In this document: positions 13,401 through 27,356 of the stretch, in pieces
How positions within the stretch are numbered: the stretch's first letter is position 1
Layout of the letters: every line of letters starts with the position of its first letter
Assembly (NCBI GenBank): GCA_034336665.1
Contig: CM067576.1
Coordinates: 15,305,385 to 15,369,384, forward strand
Origin: Luscinia megarhynchos
Lineage: Eukaryota > Chordata > Aves > Passeriformes > Turdidae
Length of the DNA stretch: 64,000 nucleotides
Direction of reading: 5' to 3'
Position numbers and translations under genes: made by a program
Notes under the pieces: model-generated
Seen by the model: the letters and a program-made list of their open reading frames with translations, nothing else
What the model was told of the DNA's origin: nothing
The model's database searches: none

Positions 13401-16400
13401 GAGCAGAGGAGCTGCATTAGCAGCAGAATACTAATATTGATAGTGTTTCATGGCAGAATGCAGAAGAACTCTTCCAAGGAGATTCAGGGAAGAAATACAG
13501 AACTTTAAATATGAAAATGTAAGAACTCTCAAGGAGACAGGAATAAAAAAGCAATCATTTTGTTTTCAAAAAGAAGAGAATAATGCACTGGGAACTTTTG
13601 TGAGCTTTATGTCTGGTTTATATTTTAAAGAAAGTTTGATTTGGGGAGCAGTTAGGGAGGGAAACTTCTGCCCCAGAGAAAATGGTTGTCCCCTGACAGC
13701 ACCTGTCCTGGGATAATTTATGTCATAGCTTCAAGTAGATTTGTCATGTTTTGTGTAGAGTAAATGACCCCACTAATGCAAAGGCTGCAGAGTAACTTCA
13801 GCCCCAGTGTTGGCTGCTGAAAACTCTAACTGGGAGGCAGCCACAGGATGATGTGGTGATAATGTGACTCAGAGCAGCATTTCAGAGGTTCCCTATTGAT
13901 TCTGGTTTGTGTACTGAAAGATGTATGAGGGGGAAAAATAATGCAAAGATGGACTGCTTACATAGTCTAAAGAGTTCTAAAGCATGAGGGGTGTGTTGGT
14001 AGTGCTGGTGCATCACTGTCCTGGAGGTTTCTGTCCACTACAATTTCCTTGCAGGGCTGTTTGTGTGAGCTTTAAGGCAAGCAAAGATGTGTTTGCATTT
14101 ACATCTGTGAGCATTCTGAGTCATCCTTCACTATTCTTCATTCCAAAGCAATAATGTCCTTATTCTAGGCTTTGTGAAAAAGTCTTTAGAAATTAAATTA
14201 AAACAAGCATCAGGAAAACAAACTATCAAGCAAACAAAATAAAAACATAAGCTTCTATACAAAAGAAATAATTACCCTGGCAGAGAAAACTACTGCTAAT
14301 TTTTTCTAGTGAGGATGACATAGCAATAAGTACTGTGTAATCTTTCTTTTTTTTTTTGTTCCTAGGAAAGAAAAAAGATGCTAGCTCAGGCAGAGCAGGA
14401 TCCAGTTAATTTTCTGTATCTTCAGATCCATTAGCCCAGTTAAGGAATCAATCTCTGTCAGAGTCATGCCTGAGTAAAGGCAATGTGGGAGGGGGATGGT
14501 TGTAATGGCTAATAGTAATTTCTTTTTGAAAGCTAAGAACATTATTGCTATGTTTAGTCCATATGTACAATAATATTGTCATTAAGATAAGATTTATGAA
14601 AGGTCTTAATTTTGAATATCCTTTTTAAAAAATAATTGAAAACTCCATTCTTTATTTTTCTTATCTGTTCTCACTAGTGTGACCACACAATCTTCCCATT
14701 AGTGTGACCATTAATGGGATTTACCTGCAAGTGATCACTAACTGACTAAATCCACTGAGACACTTTATTTATAAGGTAATTTCAGAGGATTAGGAAGATG
14801 TGGACCAGGAACACATACCATTATTTGAATTCGATTGTATTTCTGAGGCTTAATTTGAACCACCAGCTCAGGTGCTTGTTCTGCCCATCTTTTGTGGATA
14901 AAGTACTCTGCAAAATCTGCAGACTGTGAAGCTGGAGGGCAGAGGCTACCAAACTTCCTGACCCTGAGGGCCATTTTCTAAATTATTTAATTGCTTCTCA
15001 TAGCCATATCCTTTTTTAACTCTCTCTGTGTCCCCTGTATTTTACAGACCAAGCCCTTACACCCCATTGTCCCTTCACCCATCACTGTTCAGAAACAGAG
15101 CTAATTTTGGCTGTTAGTACATTGTACAATAAAGACCTCTGGGTTCTATTGAAGAGTAAACTTCTACCTGCTCATTAGCAAGCATGCATTCTTATGGTTT
15201 TGTGCTATTTTTTTTTTATTCCTCCCTGTTTCAGAAGTGCATCTATGTTTAAATATCCTAGTTCTGGGATTGTCTGTTCCCCCTTCCTCAACTTGTGCTG
15301 ACCTCAGGTTCAGCAGCCAGCACTCACTCTCCTGCCCTTCCCCACCTCTGATTACAAACACCCTTGAGTTACTCTGCACATGGGCAGATTTTTCTCCCAC
15401 ATGGTATTGCAGGCCCCAAGAACCCTCCAAGCAAGTGCCCCAATTTTTTGAGGTTATCCAGTTCCACATGTTCTTAGTCTCCCTGGAAACACATTTTTAG
15501 TAGTTTCTCCATCAACTATAAAACTGACAATAATCCAGCATTCTTGGTTGACAAAGGCTAGCAGAGGTAGGTGAGATTTTGCAGGTACTCTGCACAGGAA
15601 AATGAAGAGTACAAACTTTTAATTTACACAATAACTTGTGCTATGTTTGTTCTTTGGTTGTGTCACATTTATTTCAGCCTTGAGCTATGTGCAGCATCAG
15701 TCTGAACAAACCAGTCAGCCCAATGTTTTGTCCCTATCCTTGCTTTTTCGTGAGCTTTGTAATTATTTGAGTAGCTGTCTTGGTGGAGTTGGCTGAGTTG
15801 TTCAGAGGGGAAGACCTGGGGCTGCTTCTTTGTGTGCAGGCTGGGCTTGTGCCTGTCTGTACCAGCCTCAGAAAAACTCTCTGCTAATCACACAGGGTCT
15901 CATTTTAAAATAAACTTTATGTAATGAGTAAATCCAAGGAGGCTGTTTTCATTGTTTCAATATACAGTTTATGTGCCTGGATCAAATAACATAAGTAAGA
16001 ACCAATTAAAGAAATCTGGGTGTTTTCTTTAGCATTCTCCAGGCTGCTGTCAACAAGCATATTTTGCTGCCTGCAGCCTGTCTGTTACCCATTGTTACTT
16101 TTTACCATAGATATTCTTTTATTTCCCTGCCCATTGTTTTAGTTACTTCATGAATAAAGAGAATTTAATTTGCCTCAATCTTAGAGGTACTGCATTTTTA
16201 AGTAATTGCAACCGATATGGGACTATCAGAGCTTAGCATATTATAATATGTGTTAGCTGCTCCAGCTGGCTCTTGTAAACAACCTCTTTCAGTAATATTT
16301 CATTTCTATGCAGCTGGAGGTTTGCCTGAGCATGCAGCATTCATGTTTTAGCTTAGAATAGTTAAAAGTACATTTGAAAAGCAGAAATTCAGTAAGTTAG

Positions 16401-17913
16401 TACTTGCATGTACTGGGCAGTGTTAATGTTCCTGTCATATTGAAAGAATTTTACAGCCTCTTGTTTAAAATTAATTTGTGAATTTAAGTCTTGCAGAGAA
16501 CTTGTAAATAGTCTGTTCTGGATTGGACAGCAAACCATCAGCAGTTAAAGAAGATGTTTTTAAAGAACAGGGATGTTTCTCCCAAGCCATCCCTCCCTAT
16601 GTTTTATCTCTCTGCCTCTCCTTCTCCTTTTGTGTGCAGTGAAGTTCTTCTTCATTAACATCTTCTGGAAGATAAGGCATTGACATCCTCACAAGTGGCC
16701 TTTCCACACCAGGTGAGAATGGGTGGGTTTTTTCATTTCTTTTCTAACTCATTATCTTATTTTTTACTGAAAGGCTTTTCAGGCAGGTCTGCTAGGAATT
16801 GCTTATAAAACCAGCCAGCACAGCAAGTAGAGAACTAATACTGTAATCTTCTACTTTGTCTGGAGTTTAATTAGCCACAAAGAAGTTTGGGGAGCTCTGA
16901 GATTTTTGAGAAGCGTGGTCAGTAGACTGTGAGGCTCTGTCTGTGTGGATGCTTTCAGGCCAAACCACCCTCTGACTTCAGTCTAGTCATGTGTTATTTT
17001 TCTTATAAAAAGAAGAGGCTTAACAGATATTGAGGCCAAATATCCTGTTAGATACACACACCTCTCCCCCCGTAATTAGTCTACTGGCACTTTGTGACTA
17101 TCAAAGCACTTGAGGACATGAATCATCTGCTTTCAAACACCTTTGGGGAACAGCTGTGGTACTCAAAGCTGGAAACTTGACCTTAAGTAGTTCTTAGAGT
17201 ACATAAATCATATAGATAGAAATGTTCTACATGTTATTGTCATTTTGCAGGATCATGGATTTTATTGTTTGACTTTTTATTAACCATTTTTTCTTTGTGC
17301 TTGCATGGTGTCTGGTCAGAAACTCTTATTCATTTACAAACATTAATGAAACTGTTCACCTATTGCTAGGTCAGTTCAGGTGCTGTATGTATTTCCAAAT
17401 TGTTCCTCTTTGGTGTCTTTTTGAGTGGTATTTTTTCCTTTGTTCCTGTGTCAGACCTGTCCAGGACAGAAACTGGCAGGTGAAAGTCTTCCCTGCAGTG
17501 ATCCCTTCTTCACCCACTGCCTGTGCTGCATCTGCTGGGGTTGACTGGCAGCTGGCATGGTCATCATTTTCCCCAAAATTCAGAAAAAGTGTAGGTGATA
17601 TGACAGCTCTATTACTCCCACCAGTGGTGTGATAGTTACAGGAAATGAAATAAATTTACATAGACGCAACTGTGAGAATACAAGAAAACTACTGATACTA
17701 ATTACATGGAAAGTGCTGTCAAAGTAAAACCAGTTGGGAAAAGAAGTATGCTTTCTCTTTCTTGTATCTTTGTGTTATGACAATCTCAGGGAGACAAAGG
17801 ATCTGTAAGAAGAAATTGCATGTTGTGAGTACATGAGGAAAAGCAGTATTGTAGCAGTGGTCTAATCCTCAGCTATTGCGATCAAAGCAACAGCAAGCAA
17901 ACTGATTAATTTA
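10441..17913. other. No gene recognised; AT-rich non-coding DNA
   Basis: Contains the minisatellite at 12444-12525 and a duplicated 11-mer TAGTGTGACCA near 14680-14710. The remaining frames are at most 101 codons and carry no recognised motif. Confidence 0.6.
12444..12525 (+). repeat. Small degenerate minisatellite, unit about 14 bp (TAGTCTAATACTAT)
   Basis: Five to six imperfect copies of a unit containing AGTCTAATACTAT, with unit lengths varying from 13 to 16 bp. No function is suggested by the sequence. Confidence 0.8.
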
Positions 17914-17919
17914 ATAAAG

Positions 17920-18185
17920 TGTGGAGAGTTAAGGGATATGCGTGCAGGAGATATCGGGCTGTACGGTCAGGCAGGACCTCCCCCCCTCGCAGTCAGACCC
18001 TTGCTCCGGACCTGGCTGCACCCAGCCGGATGTGAGCAAAAGGAAATACCCAAGCCATAAAAACCCTTGTGACCCCTCAATAAACGCCATTTGCTGTCTA
18101 CCACGTTGGTGTCCAGGAGCATATGGACTGAGTGGCCTGGGGTTAGGGCCGCCGTGCCAGGCTTGAACCAGGTCGCTACACAACA
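17920..18185 (+). mobile_element. Short ERVK-like solo LTR with 6-bp target duplication ATAAAG
   Basis: The element starts TGTGGAGAG and ends CTACACAACA, so it has TG...CA ends. It is flanked by ATAAAG at 17914-17919 and 18186-18191. Inside are a TATA-like CATAAAAA near 18056 and AATAAA at 18079-18084, followed by a GC-richer U5-like tail. A 6-bp duplication is typical of ERVK (class II) elements. No internal retroviral genes remain, so this is a solo LTR of 266 bp. GC content is clearly higher than in the flanks. Confidence 0.85.
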
Positions 18186-19985
18186 ATAAAGTAATAAAGA
18201 TGTCTTTGGTAGTGAAGTAACTCAGAGGTTTATTGCAGGGCTTGACTTTAGCAGAAGATGAGCCTTTACATCTTGAACTTTGTAGGCAATACTGTTTCAT
18301 GAGCTGATTAGTGGGTTTATGTACCTCCAAGACTAAAATACCAAACAGCTAAAGTTCTTGTACTGTGTGGTTTATTTTCTTTGCCATTTTAGTTAGCAGA
18401 AATTCTATTTTTGGACTCTGTCTTAAAGGGAATGTGAGTTTTGAAGTTACTGTGGTTTGTGCACAAGGGTAGCATTTGCCTTTTGCTACCTGGGATGCTC
18501 TTCAAGGTGTGGGTGTCTGAAGGACCAGTTTGGATTCTCACTGCTGTCCACAGCAACCAGATTGGATGTTATTCAAGCACACAGATTATTTATCCCTTTG
18601 TTGTACACAGTTTTGCAGCTGTTCTTGCCAGGTGAGTGCAAATGGGGAGTTTTAGAAGTTGCCCAGCTCAGCCCTGGGCTGTTGCCATGCAGAGCAGCTA
18701 GAGGAAGGTTCAGGCAGTGCCCCAGAGCATGTCCTGGGTGAGCTGGGTGTGGGCTGTTCCATCTGGAGCAGGAGGTCTGTGCCGGGCACATATGCTGTGA
18801 CCAGGAGAAGTGTCCCTTGGCAGAGGACTCAGGGATGTGAGCTCCTGAGCTGCTAGATTTTCCAGTCAGTCCTGAGCTGGGAAATGCAAGCAGAGTTACC
18901 AGGAATACCTGCATGCTTTGTGAGTTCATTTCCCTGTGGGAACAGCAGCACAGGCTCTTCAGGGGATGCAGATATGCTCTTGCTGTCAGGCTTTGTTCCA
19001 CCTACTCAGCACAAGCGCTGTGTGAGGCAGAGGCAGTGAGGCCAGGCCATTAAATCCCCTGTCTCCAAGGGGCTCATTAGCTTGGGCTCAATGCTTTTAA
19101 CCATGGCTACACAGCTTTGTGCTTGGAGCTGAGTCACATCTTTGAGCTCGACAGACAGGCTGAGTGCTCTCATCTGCAGACAGAATAATACACAGAACAA
19201 ACTCAGTCACACTGGCACAGTGGTGGTGATCTTCATTGGGACTGTGATGCTCTGCTGGCTCCAGTTACTGAGAAAAAGTGAAAGCATCACACCTTTGAGT
19301 TTATATTCTTGTACCAGGAATATTTAAAACTGAAAATAATGACTGGGCCAGGCTGCCATAATCATCTGATAATTCACTGCTGCCACCGGTCCAACCTGCA
19401 AGGCAGTGACTGTTTCAGGGTTTCATTGTGTGTCCCAGCATGAAGAGTACTTAAGTGCCACAGGCTGGTGCTTCTTGGCTTTCTAGCTAGGAAAATATCC
19501 ATTTTCTGAGATTGTGTTCCCAAAATCGTCGTTGTCTCAGACCATAGTAATATGAAACCAAACAGCAAAGCTTAAGATTCAAGTGTCTTTTCTAGTGTCT
19601 TTTAAATTTTTTTTAATCCTTCATTTGCAGTACTGGAGATTCTTTGATAGTGTTTAGAAGCTTAAGGTTTACTTTTTTTTTCCTTAGAAAACCCTATTTT
19701 TTTCACTCTGAGTTCAATATCCTGTTTAGTTCTCTAGGCCTAACCATAAGCAATGCACTCGAAAATTTTGGGGTTTGGGGTTTTTCTTAAGGAAAAAAAA
19801 AGTTAACATTTTCTTGTAATAAATTGTATTACTATGTTTGTCTGGGGAAGTCAACAGGGTTTTGTCATTGTACTGATGATTACTGTGAATTCTTACAAAA
19901 TATAGTTTGCATTTGGCATTTAGTTTAAGTAAATAAAAACATATATTTTAAATATGTCCATTACTCTATACTTAATTTGCAAAAC

Positions 19986-20080
19986 TGTTATGTTATGTTA
20001 TGTTATGTTATGTTATATTATGTTATGTTATGTTATGCTATGTTATGTTATGTTATGTTTATGTTATGTTATATTATATT
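19986..20080 (+). repeat. Degenerate pentanucleotide array (TTATG)n, about 19 copies
   Basis: Runs of TTATG interrupted by TTATA, a GCTATG variant and one extra T (GTTTATG near 20058-20062). The interruptions suggest an older array than the perfect ones at 6147 and 54061. Confidence 0.95.
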
Positions 20081-22575
20081 TCTAAATTGATAACCTGATG
20101 CTTAAGTAAAAAGTTGTTTCATGGCTATTTCTAACAAGCTCCTTTTTATACAGCTGAAACGCTTTTTTCAAATTGACTTATTTGCTCTCTGAGCTGATAA
20201 AAACCCCTGCACTTTATTTCATATGAATGATGAATGATAAATGATTGCAAGGAGTGAAGAATACCTTGCAACAAAAGATACCAGCGATGCTCTTTTCATT
20301 ACTGATTTCTTATGACAAAGATCAAGAAGTGAGGGACCTGCACATCCACTTAGAATATTCATTACTCTTCATAAAACAACCTTCACATTTGAGAGGTTGT
20401 TTCAGCTACAGCTATGGAACTCTGCAGGTTTTAATCACTTTTTCAACCACTTAGATCAAAACTGAAATTTCCCCTCCTGTGAAAAGTTTCTCATTTGCAG
20501 TCTTATTCTATGTCTTTATAATAAGCAAATAAAGGGGTTTTTTTTTAAATGCTGAAAGTCCAATTTATAGAAGATAGACTTTTATTTTTACAAAAATGGA
20601 CTTTAATGAATGGGAATTTATCTGTTTTATCACATATACTTATTTGATTCCTTTTTTTATTTTAGATTTTTTTTCTATAGCACAGCATGCATTTAGGAAC
20701 TTTTCTCTAAAAATGGAAAAAAAAAAAAACCTTTCAGAATTTCTTAAATCTTTTGCTGTATGATGTCCATTTTAGCAACGGCTTTTCAGCCTCAGTTTTC
20801 CTACCATAGGGATTCCCCACGATGTGGAGGGGGCTGGGGGGGCAGAACTCCTTGACACCCAGATCTGTGGATAGCAGTCCAGAGGTATGCTTGGCTCCTG
20901 CCTGGGGCCAAGCCAGGGGAAAGACAGAACAAAAACATCCAGGGGTCACCAGGGGTTGTCTGGCTGCTGAACATTCCTGTTGTTCTCTCTGTGCCTGGCA
21001 CTCTATGACCTTCAAGAAGGATTAAACCTGAGAGCAGCTGATTTCTGACATGGAGAGATCTCTGTGACTGGTAATTCAGAAGAGAGAGAGGCTTTTGGTT
21101 TGGAACTACCACTGATGATCACATCTCAAATGTGTGGCTGCATGCTTTTGTTTCCATGTTTCAAGGTCTAGACAAGAAAAATGATTGAAGCATGATCAAA
21201 AACAGTGTGAGAGATTGTGTATGTATGTACCAAGGTGTATCACAGACTGTTTTTTCCTTATGGCAAGTCTGAGCAGAGCTCTAAGGAAGTTCAGTGTTGG
21301 TTGGTGACATGCATTTTATCTTCACTGTTATTTATTTATACTGAGTATCCTCTGGCAGGAGTGAGCTCTCTGAGGGTTAGGCACAGATTTCCTGCAGTGT
21401 CACTGAGAGCACTTCTCTGTAGCCAGGATGGAGTTAGGAGTCTCTCCTGGTCTCCCATGACAAGCTGAGACTGATGAACCCCTTGGCATCACTGCAAGGC
21501 TCACATTACCATCCAAATGGTATTTATCCAAGGTCTGATGGTTCAGTAGAATATGGCTTATAGCCAACATAATGGGCAAATAGTAAAACTATTAATTACT
21601 CTTGTATTTCTCTCCTAATCATTTGGATGATCCTTCTTCCACCAGACCTTGTTGCAGTCCTTTGGTAATGTTCTCTGCTATTTTAATTCATTTTCCAGCT
21701 AGACCTAAGCATTTCCAATTTAGCAGCTTGTTTCCCATACCAAATTTTCAAAACATGCTGGAGCCTTTAGAAGCATGTAATGTTCTTTCAGTTCACAGTG
21801 TCTGCTCTGCCAGGCTGCTTTATAGCTTGGTACTTTGTAAATCACTTTGCAACACCTAGTAAATAAAAACACTATCTGAAAAAAAATTCTTGTCATTGTC
21901 TTGTTCGGGTGAATTAGCACAGCAAGGAATTTCTGCCACAACCCTCTGTGCTAATTTTTAAGAATTTTGCATGAGTTGATGAAGGATAAAGAGAATAGAC
22001 AAGCCTTGTATACTCAGTCCAGATGTAGTCATTTAAATTATCTGACTGGGTAGAACTTGGAGAATTATTACTGAATGCATTCAGAAAGGCATTTTTGAAA
22101 AAGAAATCAATAATGTAAGATATTTTAAACTATTATATTTTAAATAAAGATTATTATACTGTCAGGAAAGAGGAAAATAATGATGCTGATCACTAAAAGC
22201 ACATAATTGTTGGGAAGCCCTCGGGCAAAATAAAAATCTGTCATTACGCTTGTCCCTTGAAAACCATTTCATAGTGCTCTTGCAAATTCCATTTACAGAA
22301 AGTGAGAAGAGATATGAGATTCTAGAAAATTGCAAAATGTGTTCTAAGCATCACTGGACAGTAAAGTGATTTTTACCACAATATGCAATAGAAGAGCTTG
22401 AGTCTTTTTGAAAGAAACTGAGTCATTTGAGTAAGAGAATAGGAATGAGGTCATCATGTCAAGATGAGGAAAGCATTTGAAAGGAAAAGAAACTGTTGAA
22501 AAGCTGTAAGCAAAGCTTGACTCAACAAAGGTTGCATAGAAGGGAAGTTCAGGGCAGTTGTAAGTTGTATAGGTG

Positions 22576-23058
22576 TGTGCTAGTTTGAGGGCAGGCCAGC
22601 AGGAGGAATTAACTCCACACAAATATCTTGCAACAGATTACAAATCAGAACTACAATTTAATAGGAAAATGAAGGCAATAGTACAGAAATACCATCTTAA
22701 ACTGACAAAAGTCAGAATACAACCTGTCACCCTGTTGGTCAGGGTGGTGGTAGCAGTCCAGTTAAATAGTGGCTACAGTCCTTTTGGAATCATGAATGTG
22801 ATTCTGGTGAAGCAGTGATCCTGTAGAAAGATCTTGTCCTTCTCTGGAGGTCCAGTGGTGGTTATCAAGCTCTTGCTATCTGGGCAATCCAGTGGTAGTC
22901 CTCTCATGGTTTTCCAGGACTCAGATTATATACAGGTAGGAATGTTTGATTCCTTCCTCTGAGCAGAGCATCTCACAATGGGATGATGTGATCCTGTGAG
23001 TTGTGCTGTGAGACACTGATGGTCGATTAAAGGAGACAGTCCCTGGAGGGAGTTATCA
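22576..23058 (+). mobile_element. Probable ERVL-like LTR, boundaries uncertain
   Basis: Begins TGTGCTAGTTTGAGGGCAGG, which resembles the start of the LTR at 25566 (TGTCCTGGTTTGAAGGACAG). It continues through a TATA-like ATTATATACAGG near 22925 and a segment ending around GGAGGGAGTTATCA. I found no duplicated target site, so the right end may be truncated or diverged. The call rests on resemblance to avian LTRs that I recall and on the shared 5' start. Confidence 0.45.
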
Positions 23059-23537
23059 GAGCTGAACTATGCAGAACATAAAGAACATTTATCCACCTAT
23101 TTTAACATCTTATGTAGATGGTAATGCAGTACATACTTTTGGTTACACCTTTCATTGTAACCCAAGACAAAGAAGTAGAAGATAATCTAACAGGGAAGAA
23201 AGAAAAAGTTGCAGAAAGGTTCAGATAAGGCTACAGACTCTTTTTTTCTCATCACACATTCTGTTTCCTGGAATGTTTTGGAGTCATTCAGGCAGGTGTA
23301 CAGTGTTTTAGTAAAACACATAAGTGCTATGAAATAATGAGGACAAGGTAAAAACAGATGTAAAGGAGTTTTCACAGAGAATGTGGAGGGGATTTTTTCA
23401 AGTAACTTCCAAGGCAACATTATCGTGAATGTCATGGCTAGATTACATGACCACAGATCTATGCAGGACAAAATCACTGCTAGTCAACAAGGTTTCTTTT
23501 CAGATTTCAAAGTAAAATTAGGAAAATATATAATCTC

Positions 23538-23558
23538 ACCTGTCCTTCATGGACAGGT
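23538..23558. other. Short perfect hairpin
   Basis: ACCTGTCC, loop TTCAT, GGACAGGT: an 8-bp perfect stem with a 5-nt loop. There is no T run after it and no context that gives it a role; such hairpins are expected by chance at this scale. Confidence 0.6.
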
Positions 23559-25565
23559 CCTTCATTGACTAGTTGGGTAGCATTATGTTTATCACAGAAA
23601 GCTCAATGACCCACTATTCTAATTTATAAACAAGAAATTTAGTTTTATTAAAAGGCTGTCTGCAGAGCACTCTCTGCCAGAAAGTCAGATCATGGTGGCA
23701 TTTTCTGATAGCTCTTGTCACTATTTATTTGTTTATGCAGTAGAAATACAATGCCTAGAATTATTACTCTTATAGGCAAGAGAGGGGAAATATTTGTATT
23801 CATTTTTGGCTGACGTGAAATCTGTCCTTTAGCTTTGTATTTGCATGTGTGTTTTCCAAGGCAAAACAAAGAAGATTCTCAAATGCTCATTGACCCAACA
23901 CTTCATGTGTAAATAGGGGATGGAAAGTTCCACTCCAGTGAAAAAAAAAATAAAATCTGTGCAATTATTATTATTATTTCAACAAAATCTCTTCTTGCTC
24001 ATGGTGGCAAGTAGCCAGAATCCATTATGTACCACCATATTGCCTTTTAATTAATTGCTTTTAGTCTCACAAAACATTGCTAACTGTATTAATGCCCCTT
24101 GATACCATAATTGTGTTTATTGCACATTGGAGCAGCTGCTATATAAAACACCATAACTGCATTTTTATTGAATGCGTCTCTGGTATTTTATATTGATGGA
24201 GCCAACTTTGAAACGGCCTCCTTGTAACAAAAATGAACATGCTTTGGTGCTTGTCACTTCCTTCACCTCCAGAACAGAATTTTATACTTTTGTAATGACG
24301 AAAATTATTTTGAAAATTATTTCTCATTTTTTCTTTTCCTGGAACTACATAGCTATGGGGCATGATTTCAAAATGCTCAATTCCCGTATTGCACTTGAAG
24401 ACAATCTTCTAAGATGGTAACAGCATTTCTCTTTGCCAAGTGGAACATGAAAAGGATTATAAAAAGACGCTGGTACTGGTGAAAAGGTCATGCTTTTATG
24501 TAAGCCATGACCTCCCCTCTCAGACACATTTGAATCTTATAGTTTGACTGAAGTGAGCTCTGAAATGCAGGTAGTTAAATTGTTCTAAATCTAAAATAGT
24601 TGTAAAAATTATCCATCTTTTTTTTTAACCTGTTTCAATTTATCTCTACAGCTAGTTAAAAATAAAGATTAAGTATCAATTTCTTATTTGAGACTTGCAA
24701 AAGAAGGGGGGAAAGTAGAATAACCAACCCCACAGGTTCTATTGTTTTATAAAATAGCTCCTCATCAGCACCCTCAGTGCCTCAGTCTATATTTGGAAAG
24801 TCATGCATGTCTTTGCCAGTTACTTAGGTCACACAGACAAGATCTTAGGTGTAACAAGTGTCTTTTATATCCACATTGACACTTTAAACCATGGTCCCCC
24901 ACGGTATCTGGATGCAACTTTCATTAATGTGGATTATAAGCAAGAGTTTATTTCTGTAAGATGAAAAAAAAAGAGGGATATTTCTAGAACTTTAAAGAGA
25001 TACTTACTTGCGTATCCACAAGCTATTACACATTTTGGTGGCCAACACTGCTCAGAGACCTTTATGTTTCTAAGCTCTTTATAAAGAAGAAAATGTGACT
25101 CCAATCTAGAATGTAGCCTTAGGGGGAATTGTGACTAGATTTTCTGTATTAAGGATGGAGAGAAGAGCTCTTCTCCTAGGCTTCAGTATTCCTTGGCTTT
25201 GCCAAACTTTGCTCATTACTCATCTAGAAAATAATGAACAGTGATTTTCCTGCTCTTAGCTAACTAATGTTATACTAAAGCAACCTCCCCCCTCTGGAAG
25301 TATTTATGTTGGGGGTGCTGCTATTTTAAAGACTGGAATTCTCAAAAATAATCATTGATAGCAGATTCTGTAGGATTGGTCCATCAGAAGAGGAAGATCC
25401 AGACTGATGTAGCTTCCTCTTGCCCAGCTGTCCTTGATAGCAGTCATCTTCTTAATTGAGTACCTGAGCTAGGTACTAATTGTTCTTGCATTTCTCATAG
25501 CAGGAGAAAAGAGACAAAGAAACAACTTTTAGCTCCTTTGGATATTTGAGAAGGTAATGACAATC

Positions 25566-26273
25566 TGTCCTGGTTTGAAGGACAGGTGTCTGCCAATAAA
25601 GGCAGAAGTTTTCCTTTGAAGTAGAGACCTTAATTCCACTCCCCCAAGCATTATAAATGCTTGAATCCAAGTCTCTGAGGAAGAGATAAGGGGGTAGGAA
25701 TAACAGCTCTTTTACTAATATATCTAACCGTACAAGTAGAAACAACAGCAGTTGTTAAAATTACCAACAACACAGAACAGATAACTCAGTCCCAGTCCTT
25801 TCTTTAGCTGTGGGCACTCTCTCTGCACTCGGTCCCAGTGCTGCAGGCGAACAAAGACCGACAGCTGCAGAGAAGAGGGCAGGAGCGCGGGCGGGAGGGG
25901 CGGCAGCGGCCACGCCGGTCTCGGGCAGAGCGGCTGCAGCGGCAGCTCCTCGCTCACCGCTGTGCCCGGGTGATCAGCTGTGCCCGCAGAGGCAGGAGCT
26001 GCAGCGGGGCAGATGCAGGGAGGTGATCGCAGAGGGTCTGGCTCTCCTGCGTTCAGCTGCGTGGCTCCAGATGGGGCATCCTCCTCTGAGCTCACTAGGA
26101 ACACGAGTGCCCCCCAGAAGCACGAGAGCCCCTCCGCCAGCCCAGCTCCCACCTACCCCTTTTGTCCAGAGTCCTCAAAGGTCCTGGGTGTAACCCGGCC
26201 AGCTCCATTGGCATGATAATGGGAAAAATTCTTTAAGTTGACACAGTAATAGAAAAACACTCAACCCTCAACA
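25566..26273 (+). mobile_element. Complete solo LTR, ERVL-type, with 5-bp target duplication CAATC
   Basis: Starts TGTCCTGGTTTGAAGG and ends CCCTCAACA; CAATC occurs at 25561-25565 and again at 26274-26278. Length 708 bp. The core at about 25840-26120 is GC- and CpG-rich and explains the overlapping long frames on both strands, none of which is a gene. A 5-bp duplication is typical of ERVL (class III) elements. A second, truncated copy lies inverted at 9550-10050. No internal retroviral genes. Confidence 0.88.
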
Positions 26274-26969
26274 CAATCCTTGGGCCTAATTTAACACTTT
26301 CATTATTCTTCTATGCAAAGTCTGACTTACTGGTAGTAATTGAATTTTATGTTTCACCAGTTTCAGTCAATACATCTTTTTGTTTCACATAGGCAGTGAA
26401 GAGCAGCAATGCACTGTACAGAAAATCAACAATGCCATCAAGAGCATGCCCTTTAAAATTTTAATTTTAATTAGACATTGGCATCTGGTATGGAATGTGA
26501 ATGATTATTTGCACACCTGCAGGCTATTTGATATGAAGAAATCCCAAGTACCTGAAGAATTTGTCTGCAGATGGAGTTTAGCACTTTAATTTAATATAGT
26601 AATTGTGAAGAATGTATTGAAAAAGTATTGTAAAAATTGTGCGCCACATAGGTTCTAGGTACTTAATAGCTGTTCATTTAATAAATAACTCTTTCCTCTT
26701 CTGTCAATTTTCATAACTGATAGAAAGGCAAAGGGATAATCTTGATACTATTACAGTCTTTGAAATAGCAAAAGTTTTGTTGAAACCCACTTTGATTTTT
26801 AATAACATGTAAGACTTACAAGGGACTGAAGTGGATATCCATGAATAAAATACGTAGTACAGCAAGTTCATTTGGAATAATTTGTGTCTGAGGAATCTCA
26901 CATCCAACAGTCAGAGGACAGTAAAGTTCACTCAACATTCATAATTCCTTCAATGATCCTGTTTGTTCT

Positions 26970-27005
26970 GGAGTTTATATACTTCATGGAGTTTATAGAC
27001 TTCAT
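26970..27005 (+). repeat. 18-bp tandem duplication, one mismatch
   Basis: GGAGTTTATATACTTCAT at 26970-26987 is followed directly by GGAGTTTATAGACTTCAT at 26988-27005. Confidence 0.95.
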
Positions 27006-27317
27006 ATTAAGAAACATTCCTAAACCTTTGTAAAATTACTGGTTTGTCTTACTATAAGAACTGAATCACCAACAACACTGCAGAACCTTGAAGTTAAGGA
27101 TCCCTTTAACAATTTTCTGCAGCAATTTTGAAATTTCAAATTCCAGGATGTATAACTTACTGTCATTCTCCTCTGCTCTCCTTTGCCAGAAATTCCTCTT
27201 GAGAAATGTGAACTGGAGGCAAGACCCATGTTTCATGCTAGACACTTCTCCTTTTTAATGTTAAAGGTGTTCTTATTTTTCTCATTTTTCTGCTGTTTTC
27301 AGGCAGAGGAATGGGCT

Positions 27318-27356
27318 GGGAAAAAAAAGGAAAAAAAAAAAAAGTAAAAAAAAAAT
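27318..27356 (+). repeat. A-rich tract
   Basis: Runs of 6-13 A broken by GG, GT and G. No target duplication or retroposon body was recognised beside it. Confidence 0.85.

Larger units (their letters stand above)
18192..25560. other. Non-coding DNA with one array and one probable LTR
   Basis: Apart from the TTATG array and the LTR-like element at 22576-23058, nothing was recognised. The 142-codon minus frame at 18573-19001 lies in a moderately GC-rich patch and shows no signal peptide, domain or family motif that I can name. Confidence 0.55.
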
